DNA of 16,029 nucleotides from Marinilabiliales bacterium. Its GTDB lineage: Bacteria; Bacteroidota; Bacteroidia; Bacteroidales; BM523. Under the pieces are notes generated by a model. It was not told where the DNA came from and made no database searches. It saw only the letters and a list, made by a program, of their open reading frames with translations. Position numbers and translations under genes: made by a program. The stretch is from positions 1-16,029 of the forward strand of contig PKSZ01000162.1 of assembly GCA_002869425.1 (NCBI GenBank). The letters run 5' to 3'. Shown one piece after another: positions 8,039 through 13,069 of the stretch (position 1 is its first letter; each line of letters opens with the position of its first letter).

Positions 8039-8611
8039 ATGCAGGAAAATTCAGGCAAAATCATACAAATATCACGAGGACCGCAATTTCGAAACGGGAA
8101 AGGAGCAGGACTATTTGTACTCACCTTGTTCATTTTAATTACTTCCATTGCACTTAGCATTGGCAATCTCGTTAATTATGCAATTCCCGGGTTTGTACTG
8201 GCTATACTCCTTTTGAGTTTCATTATAGATTTCCAGGGAATTGAACTGGATAAGAAGAACAATAAAATCAGGAATTACAGGATGTTTTTATGGTTCCGCT
8301 ATGGAAGTTGGGTGAGTTTTGATAGTTACAAATCTATTCAGCTTGAAAAAGACAGCTATACTACCAGCATTATTGATCCTTTTGGATTCGCAACCCGTAT
8401 TGGGCCTGCTTCAAAGACATTTACACACAGGCACTATGTTATTACTGCAATAAACCCGGAAAGCAATGAAGGTTTGGTTATTGCCGAAATTCGAATCTAC
8501 GAACAAGCTGTTTCGTTTATAGAAAAAACGGCCAAAGAATTTGGTTTGCCATACAGGAATGTTTATCTGGAAAAGTTAAAAGCAGCAAAAAAAAGAAATC
8601 AAAACAGATAA
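8039..8611 (+). CDS. Small two-helix membrane protein of unknown function
   Basis: A 190-residue protein I do not recognise. A short polar N-terminus (MQENSGKIIQISRGPQFRNG) is followed by two adjacent hydrophobic helices, about 24-40 (GLFVLTLFILITSIALS) and about 45-62 (NYAIPGFVLAILLLSFII). The remaining 120 or so residues are soluble, start with a short beta-like stretch (IELDKKNNKIRNYRMFLWFRYGSWVSF), and resemble the bacterial PH-like domains that follow a membrane hairpin in many small proteins. The C-terminus is strongly basic (KLKAAKKRNQNR). The gene stands alone: divergent from the phosphatase on its left, and its stop lies one base from the stop of the opposing regulator gene. Confidence 0.7.
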   Translation: MQENSGKIIQISRGPQFRNGKGAGLFVLTLFILITSIALSIGNLVNYAIPGFVLAILLLSFIIDFQGIELDKKNNKIRNYRMFLWFRYGSWVSFDSYKSIQLEKDSYTTSIIDPFGFATRIGPASKTFTHRHYVITAINPESNEGLVIAEIRIYEQAVSFIEKTAKEFGLPYRNVYLEKLKAAKKRNQNR

Positions 8612-8612
8612 G

Positions 8613-9320
8613 CTATCCATTCCTACTTAAAACATCCAAATCGGAACGATTGATTATTTCTATATTTTTCCCCTCAAACCGTATGAGCTTATCCTTTTCA
8701 AATTCTTTCAAAAATTTAATTGCACTCTCAACCGTTACAGATGCAAAATCAGCAATATCCTGACGGTTCAGGTGTTCAAATACTCCTTCTTCTTTAAACT
8801 CATCAGAAGATAAATACAACAATGCTGATGCCAGCTTTCCTCGCATTTGTTTATACGATAAATTTTGAATGATATTTAAGTAACGATTATCGTTCCTGCA
8901 ATTTCTTCCTACAATCTGGAAGGCAAAATCAGGGTTTTTCATCAAAAGCTGACGCATGGCATTTTTATCAATCATACACACTGTAGAATCCTTCAATGCT
9001 ACAGCCGAATAATTGTAAACATTATCTCCAAAAATGGTTGAAAAAGCTAAAAAATCACCCTTTACAGCCAACCTCAAATTAAGCTGCTTGCTTTTCCCTG
9101 CCTGTAAATAAACCCGTACCAAACCATCAATAACATACAAAATATATGGTGCAAAGGCTCCCTGCTTAACAATTGTCTCTCCTTTTAAGTAGGCAATTTG
9201 TGTCTTCTTGTCACTAAGAAAACTTAGCTCGTCAGCATACAACTGCCGAAAACATTCCGAGGTCTTCAAACAATCATGGCAATTATGATCCTGATTTTCT
9301 ATTTGATTATTTTCTTGCAC
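8613..9320 (-). CDS. Crp/Fnr-family regulator with an FNR-like cysteine set
   Basis: A 235-residue protein with a cyclic-nucleotide-binding-type beta roll (about 30-120, including GETIVKQG, YVIDGLVRVY and GDFLAFSTIFG), a long dimer helix and a C-terminal winged helix-turn-helix (about 185-215, LNRQDIADFASVTVESAIKF). Cysteines at 14, 17 and 23 give CX2CX5C, the same spacing as the N-terminal 4Fe-4S ligands of E. coli FNR. Cys115 in DSTVCMID lies where FNR has its fourth ligand (Cys122, in VCEIPF). This suggests an oxygen- or NO-sensitive Fe-S regulator. In the recognition helix the glutamate after V is kept, but the Ser and Arg that FNR uses (VETISR) are Ile and Lys (VESAIK), so its DNA target should differ from the FNR box. 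It is transcribed divergently from the redox gene set starting at 9516, which it probably controls. Confidence 0.85.
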   Translation of the reverse strand: MQENNQIENQDHNCHDCLKTSECFRQLYADELSFLSDKKTQIAYLKGETIVKQGAFAPYILYVIDGLVRVYLQAGKSKQLNLRLAVKGDFLAFSTIFGDNVYNYSAVALKDSTVCMIDKNAMRQLLMKNPDFAFQIVGRNCRNDNRYLNIIQNLSYKQMRGKLASALLYLSSDEFKEEGVFEHLNRQDIADFASVTVESAIKFLKEFEKDKLIRFEGKNIEIINRSDLDVLSRNG

Positions 9321-9395
9321 TGATTCAAAAATTCACCATTTATCAACGAAAATACACAATATTATGATCCCTTTGAATGATATGGCATGATATAT

Positions 9396-9413
9396 TCCTG
9401 AATTTTTACAGGA
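9396..9413. promoter_or_regulatory. Inverted repeat TCCTG-N8-CAGGA in the divergent control region
   Basis: A 5-bp inverted repeat (TCCTG 9396-9400, CAGGA 9409-9413) with an A/T-only centre lies about midway between the regulator gene start (9320, minus) and the first redox gene (9516, plus). A 5-8-5 palindrome is plausible for a dimeric Crp/Fnr-type protein, although FNR sites are 5-4-5. A T-rich stretch follows, but no gene ends here, so a terminator is unlikely. Confidence 0.25.
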
Positions 9414-9450
9414 TTTTTCCTATAATTTTTCATGTGTTTTATCCAATTCC

Positions 9451-9469
9451 CCAAGCAGGGTTTCCTTGG
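9451..9469. promoter_or_regulatory. Inverted repeat CCAAG-N9-CTTGG overlapping the -33 box
   Basis: CCAAG (9451-9455) and CTTGG (9465-9469) form a 5-bp inverted repeat. Its right arm contains the proposed -33 element of the promoter at 9465-9497, and its centre lies about 44 bp before the expected transcription start, where Crp/Fnr activators often bind. Function is inferred from position only. Confidence 0.25.
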
Positions 9470-9497
9470 AATGAGCATAGCTTTCAATTTAACTTTG
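9465..9497 (+). promoter_or_regulatory. Bacteroidota-type promoter for the redox gene set
   Basis: TAACTTTG at 9490-9497 matches the Bacteroidota -7 consensus TAnnTTTG at every fixed position. CTTG at 9465-9468 matches three of four bases of the -33 element TTTG, with 21 bp between them, inside the usual 19-21 range. Transcription would begin near 9503, giving a leader of about 12 bases before the ATG at 9516. Confidence 0.6.
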
Positions 9498-9515
9498 TGG
9501 AGTAATTTTTAGTTT

Positions 9516-9869
9516 ATGAAAAGAAGAATTGCCATACCTGTTAATACCGATAAATTAAGCGAATATTTTGGTCATTGTAACCATTATGTAGTTTATGAAA
9601 CAGAAAATGGAAACATCATAAGCAAAACCAAAAATATTCCCCAGGTACAAAAAGTTGAGGAACTTCCGGGTTGGGCAAGCAGTCAAAAACTTACAGATGT
9701 AATTACACACAGGATAGACAAGAAAATTATAGGTCTTTTCTCAATGCATAAAATAAATATTTACGTGGGCATACCCATAGACTCTCCTTCGAATCTTATT
9801 AAGAAATACCTCGAAGGGAAACTAAAATCAGATGAATCAATTATCAACGATATTCTTGAAAATGAATAA
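9516..9869 (+). CDS. NifX/NifB-type dinitrogenase cofactor-domain protein
   Basis: A 117-residue protein forming a single domain of the NifX/NafY/NifB C-terminal family, which binds iron-molybdenum cofactor or its precursors in nitrogenase assembly. Stand-alone members are common in anaerobes that do not fix nitrogen, where their ligand is generally unknown. Supporting stretches are the first strand RRIAIPVN, the family signature SEYFGHCNHYVVYE (FGHC at 18-21, with a possible metal-ligand His/Cys pair), and the ending YVGIPIDSPSNLIKKYLEGKL, close to the family's usual VxGxxGDSPxxLVxxYLxGxL. The central GGMG-like loop is absent. No nif structural genes are nearby, so nitrogen fixation is not implied. 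It is the first gene after the proposed promoter; the next gene starts 34 bp after its stop. Confidence 0.8.
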   Translation: MKRRIAIPVNTDKLSEYFGHCNHYVVYETENGNIISKTKNIPQVQKVEELPGWASSQKLTDVITHRIDKKIIGLFSMHKINIYVGIPIDSPSNLIKKYLEGKLKSDESIINDILENE

Positions 9870-9903
9870 ACATAAACCTAATTATTAATAAAAACTCTGA
9901 ATT

Positions 9904-10251
9904 ATGAAAATGTTACAAACATCAATTCACGAAATTGAATCAGCCCCGGAACTTGAAAAAATAATCAGCGAAAATGAAAATGTGATGGTTTGCTGTGGAC
10001 GTATGGGTCCTATGTGTATTCCTGTTTACGATACCATGGAAGAACTACAGGACGACTATGAAAATGTGAAATTCTACTCCATGGCTTTCGATAATCCTGA
10101 AGCTGAAGCCATCCGTAGTGCGCCAATGTGTAAAAACTTTATGGGCTTACCTTTCACTGTATATTACAAAAATGGAGAAATGGTAAAAGCAACAACCAGT
10201 ATTCAAAATCATTCACAGATAACCGGTATTCTGAATGAATATTTATCATAA
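9904..10251 (+). CDS. Thioredoxin-like protein with altered active site
   Basis: A 115-residue protein with the thioredoxin-fold order: an N-terminal helix, the strand NVMVCCG, the active-site helix, the strand VKFYSMAFDN, and the GLPFTVYYKNGEMVKA hairpin, where Pro83 stands in for the conserved cis-proline. The usual WCGPC is replaced. Aligned on the Gly-Pro, the site reads MGPMC (34-38), so both canonical cysteine positions are Met and a cysteine follows one residue later. Two adjacent cysteines, C30 and C31, lie just before, and C76 is present further on. A disulfide between C30 or C31 and C38 is possible but would not be a standard CXXC. It lies 20 bp upstream of a thioredoxin reductase gene, which suggests the reductase is its partner. 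Fold assignment is fairly sure; redox chemistry is inferred. Confidence 0.75.
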   Translation: MKMLQTSIHEIESAPELEKIISENENVMVCCGRMGPMCIPVYDTMEELQDDYENVKFYSMAFDNPEAEAIRSAPMCKNFMGLPFTVYYKNGEMVKATTSIQNHSQITGILNEYLS

Positions 10252-10271
10252 ACATATTTAATTCTATTGTT

Positions 10272-11198
10272 ATGGACGAGACTTTCGATGTAATGATCCT
10301 GGGAGCAGGTGCTGCAGGATTAACCGCAGGAATTTACGCTTCAAGAGCCAAGCTATCTACGCTCATATTAAATGAAGGTGCAGTGGGTGGCCAGATGGTT
10401 CTTACCAATGAAATTGCCAATTACCCGGGAGTTGAGATTACTCAGGGTTTTGCATTGGCAAACATCATGAAAAAACAAGCCAAAGATTTTGGATGTAAGA
10501 TTAAATCGAATGTTAAGATTGTTGAATATAATCTGGAACAGGATATAAAATCTGTTGTTTTGGAAGATGGCCGATCATTTAAAGCCAAAGCAGTAATTCT
10601 TGCACCGGGAGGAAAGCCTCGTCCATTAAACCTTCCGGGAGAAGAAGAATTCAAAGGGAAAGGAATTTCATATTGTGCTACCTGTGATGGCGAATTCTTT
10701 ACAAACAAAAAACTGATTGTGGTTGGAGGAGGAAATTCTGCACTCGAAGAAGCAGTGGCTCTTACAAACTATGCAGATAAAGTTACCATTGTTCACCAGT
10801 TTGATCACTTTCAAGCATTTGAACATGCTATACAGGAAGCCAAAAATAATCCAAAAATAGATTTCATAATGGAATCTGAATTAAGAGGTTTTTTTGGTAA
10901 TGAAAATCTTGAAAAAGTTAGTATTGAGCATTTACCCTCGGGCAAAATAAGTGAAAAAATCATTAATGGTGTATTTGTTTTTGTAGGATACATTCCAAGT
11001 ACAGAGGCTTTTATAAATATCGTTCACCTCAACGACCGGAATGAGTTTATTGTTGATGAACATATGAAAACAAATATTCCGGGTGTGTTTGCTGCTGGCG
11101 ACTGTATTGCAAAAAAATACAGACAGGTTACAACAGCTGTAGCTGATGGTACCATTGCAGCCTTAAGTGCAACAGAATTTATCAGAACAAGCAAGTAA
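10272..11198 (+). CDS. trxB: Thioredoxin reductase-like flavoprotein
   Basis: A 308-residue protein of the usual length for low-molecular-weight thioredoxin reductase. FAD-binding motifs are at the N-terminus (MILGAGAAGLTAGIYASRA, about 8-26) and C-terminus (GVFAAGDC, 271-278, followed by RQVTTAVADG). The redox pair is CATC at 135-138. The second Rossmann motif is GGGNSALEEA (152-161). At 175-181, where NADPH-dependent enzymes have HRRxxxR to hold the 2'-phosphate, this protein has HQFDHFQ with no arginine. It may therefore use NADH or another electron donor; ferredoxin- and flavin-dependent relatives exist in anaerobes. The natural substrate is probably the adjacent thioredoxin-like protein. 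The gene lies 20 bp after that gene and 7 bp before the channel gene, in one apparent operon. The gene symbol names the family, not a proven cofactor. Confidence 0.88.
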   Translation: MDETFDVMILGAGAAGLTAGIYASRAKLSTLILNEGAVGGQMVLTNEIANYPGVEITQGFALANIMKKQAKDFGCKIKSNVKIVEYNLEQDIKSVVLEDGRSFKAKAVILAPGGKPRPLNLPGEEEFKGKGISYCATCDGEFFTNKKLIVVGGGNSALEEAVALTNYADKVTIVHQFDHFQAFEHAIQEAKNNPKIDFIMESELRGFFGNENLEKVSIEHLPSGKISEKIINGVFVFVGYIPSTEAFINIVHLNDRNEFIVDEHMKTNIPGVFAAGDCIAKKYRQVTTAVADGTIAALSATEFIRTSK

Positions 11199-11205
11199 AA
11201 GAACA

Positions 11206-12156
11206 ATGAAAGAAAAGCTTCAATTTTTCCCGATTACGCTATTTGCTGTTATTATGGGTTTGTCTGGTTTAACCATTGTATTTGGAAAGTTCTATCACAT
11301 GCAATGGATGCCAAAAATAATATACGATAGCTTACTATTTATCACTTTTGGATTATTTATACTCATAAGCTTTTTGTATGGACTTAAAGCAATCAAACAC
11401 TTTGAGGAAGTTGTAAAAGATTTCAGGCACAAAATAAGAATCAACTTTTTCTCGGCAATTTCTATCTCGTTTCTATTGCTTTCCATTGCTTTTATGACCT
11501 ACTGGCCATTTTTATCAATGCTTATGTGGTGGGTAGGCCTTATCATGCATACAATTATGATGCTGCATACCATTAGCTTCTGGATTCAACACAATTTTGA
11601 AATACAATTTATGAATCCTGCCTGGTTTATTCCCGTTGTGGGGAATATCCTGGTTCCGGTTGCAGGCGTGGAATATATGCCCAAGGCCTTTTCATTTATC
11701 TATTTTGCCATAGGCTTTTTCTTTTGGATCATCCTTTTTGCGATATTTCTTTACCGGGCTGTATTTCATCATCAACTACCACAAAAATTCATTCCAACTT
11801 TATTTATCCTTATTGCACCACCTGCTGTAGGTTTTATTGCGTATATCCGTATTGCACAAAGCTGGGATACATTTGCTGTATTTATGCTATTTATGGCATA
11901 TTTTTTTACCGTGCTTCTGCTATTCCTTTACAAAAGCTTCAGGAAACTGAAATTTTTCATCTCATGGTGGGCTTTTACATTCCCTATGATGGCAATAACC
12001 ATAGCTTCAGTAGTTGCATTCCAGGTTTCAGGTCAGGAAATTTATAAATATCTGGCTTTTATTTTACTAATCCCTGCAATTTTTTCTGTTGGATTTGTTG
12101 CCTACAAAACCATTATAAGAATAAAGAGAGGTGAAATCTGCATCAATGAAGATTAA
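11206..12156 (+). CDS. SLAC1/TehA (TDT) family anion channel or transporter
   Basis: A 316-residue polytopic inner-membrane protein with about ten hydrophobic helices. I chose the ATG at 11206, 7 bp after the reductase stop; an in-frame GTG at 11167 would overlap that gene. The stretch NPAWFIPVVGNILVPVAGVEY (about 142-162) is typical of this family, and FISWWAFTFPMMAIT (about 247-261) corresponds to the helix that carries the pore-gating phenylalanine in Haemophilus TehA. Members conduct or export small anions such as malate, chloride, nitrate or sulfite. The substrate here is unknown, but company with thioredoxin reductase and a redox regulator favours an inorganic sulfur or nitrogen oxyanion over a dicarboxylate. 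That last point is inference. Confidence 0.85.
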   Translation: MKEKLQFFPITLFAVIMGLSGLTIVFGKFYHMQWMPKIIYDSLLFITFGLFILISFLYGLKAIKHFEEVVKDFRHKIRINFFSAISISFLLLSIAFMTYWPFLSMLMWWVGLIMHTIMMLHTISFWIQHNFEIQFMNPAWFIPVVGNILVPVAGVEYMPKAFSFIYFAIGFFFWIILFAIFLYRAVFHHQLPQKFIPTLFILIAPPAVGFIAYIRIAQSWDTFAVFMLFMAYFFTVLLLFLYKSFRKLKFFISWWAFTFPMMAITIASVVAFQVSGQEIYKYLAFILLIPAIFSVGFVAYKTIIRIKRGEICINED

Positions 12157-12178
12157 TAACAATAAATAAATCAATAAA

Positions 12179-12685
12179 ATGAAAACCAAACTTGTTTCAA
12201 TAGTATCCCTGATTTTTGGATTTTTACTGGGTGTTGTTTTTTCCGGAATTGCTATCAGTATTTCTGCAGGAGAGATGATGGTTAAAGAATTTGTCAGCCC
12301 CTACAATTTTGAAAAGACTGTTAATGTAATGGAAAAAAGAATCAATGAAAAAGATGGCTGGCATGTAACTGAAATTATCGATCAAAATGCAGAAGTAAAA
12401 GCCAACGGAGGATTTGATATTGGTAACTTTAAAATTATCAAATATTGTCATGGAGGATATTCTGCAAGAATGTTGTCTGCGGATGACAGAAAGCTAATTG
12501 GAAACATGATGCCAAAATCTTTTGCCATTTATGAAAAATCCGATGGAAAAGTATTTGTTTCTACCATGAATGGTGGAATAATGGGAAAACTATTTGGTGG
12601 TGAAATTGAAACAATCATCGAAGAAGTATCACTTGAAGTTGAACAAATGATGCAATTTATCAACTTGAAATACACACTGTTTTAG
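12179..12685 (+). CDS. DUF302 domain protein with N-terminal membrane anchor
   Basis: A 168-residue protein. An N-terminal hydrophobic segment (about 4-29, VSIVSLIFGFLLGVVFSGIAIS) anchors or exports it. The rest matches the DUF302 fold: VKEFVSPYNFEKTVNVMEKRI (about 36-56), the domain's first strand and helix, then KYCHGGYSARMLSADDRKLIGNMMPKSFAIYEKSDGKVFVSTMN, with the characteristic MMPxxxxIYEKxDGK core and a final MGKLFGG. The family's biochemical role is not established; it often sits beside redox genes in anaerobes. It starts 22 bp after the channel gene and is the last gene of the set. Its last 14 codons and stop (from codon 155, nt 12641) are duplicated exactly at the right window end. 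Confidence 0.8.
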   Translation: MKTKLVSIVSLIFGFLLGVVFSGIAISISAGEMMVKEFVSPYNFEKTVNVMEKRINEKDGWHVTEIIDQNAEVKANGGFDIGNFKIIKYCHGGYSARMLSADDRKLIGNMMPKSFAIYEKSDGKVFVSTMNGGIMGKLFGGEIETIIEEVSLEVEQMMQFINLKYTLF

Positions 12686-12731
12686 CTATATTTTTACAAA
12701 TGGATGCCTGCTCCCGGACCGAGCGGCCATC
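12641..12731. repeat. Left copy of exact 91-bp direct repeat
   Basis: This stretch is identical base for base to 15939-16029. It covers the last 14 codons and stop of the DUF302 gene, the 8-bp gap, and the last 12 sense codons plus stop of the antisense AbgT remnant. The base before each copy differs (t at 12640, a at 15938), so the left edge is sharp. The right edge is unknown because the second copy runs off the window. Confidence 0.97.
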
Positions 12732-12882
12732 CTGCCAGTATCCATACGATAAGTAAGATTATCCAACCAATAAAAAACACAATGGTATAGGGCAGCATAG
12801 TTGCTACAAGCGTTCCAATTCCTGCATTCTTCTGATATCGCTGGAAGTAAACAATAATAAGAGCAAAAAAAAGAACCAGAAA
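12694..12882 (-). pseudogene. 3' remnant of an AbgT-family transporter gene
   Basis: On the minus strand, codons read from 12882 down to a TAA at 12694-12696 encode 62 residues that match the C-terminal end of AbgT-family (p-aminobenzoyl-glutamate transporter/MtrF) proteins: FALIIVYFQRYQKNAGIGTL, then VATMLPYTIVFF, a Trp-rich final helix, and WPLGPGAG before a short tail. Upstream the frame is closed by a stop at 12883-12885, and the similarity seems to end near a run of eight A at 12865-12872; full family members are about 500 residues. So this is a truncated end, not a gene. The intact copy may lie beyond the right window edge, since the repeat at 15939-16029 contains the same final codons. 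I recognise the family from memory of its C-terminus. Confidence 0.65.
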
Positions 12883-12885
12883 TTA

Positions 12886-13069
12886 GCCCAAATAGCCTTT
12901 AATTATACTACAACTTTGTATTATCTTCATGCTTAACAGCAGATCTGCTTTGTTCTTTAAAAATCAAATGCTTAGTTCTATTATTTAGATTTTTTTATTA
13001 CTCATTATTAAATATTCTTGACAAATACTAAGTATAACTATATATTTGAGCAGGTTAACGGAGTTTGTT
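12886..13069. other. Non-coding stretch before the peptidase gene
   Basis: This A+T-rich interval completes the 384-base gap between the DUF302 stop and the peptidase start. It holds a perfect 12-bp palindrome, AGCAGATCTGCT (12938-12949), flanked by AAC on the left and TTGTT on the right so that the symmetry nearly extends further, and the promoter at 13017-13048. I see no coding sequence, RNA gene or transposon end. Confidence 0.5.
13017..13048 (+). promoter_or_regulatory. Bacteroidota-type promoter of the M1 peptidase gene
   Basis: TATATTTG (13041-13048) fits TAnnTTTG perfectly. CTTG (13017-13020) gives three of four bases of the -33 element at a spacing of 20 bp. Transcription would start near 13054, about 16 bases before the ATG at 13070. 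A TTGACA at 13018-13023 overlaps the upstream box and might also be read by a housekeeping polymerase of another phylum. The promoter lies inside the segment bracketed by the 91-bp repeats, so the gene carries its own. Confidence 0.6.

Noticed and set aside
9321..9515. A classical FNR box (TTGAT-N4-ATCAA) in the divergent region
   Set aside because: I read both strands and found only scattered ATCAA and TTGAAT fragments with wrong spacing.
9516..9869. Evidence for nitrogen fixation
   Set aside because: Stand-alone NifX-like domains are common in non-fixers, and no nif structural or assembly gene is in the window.
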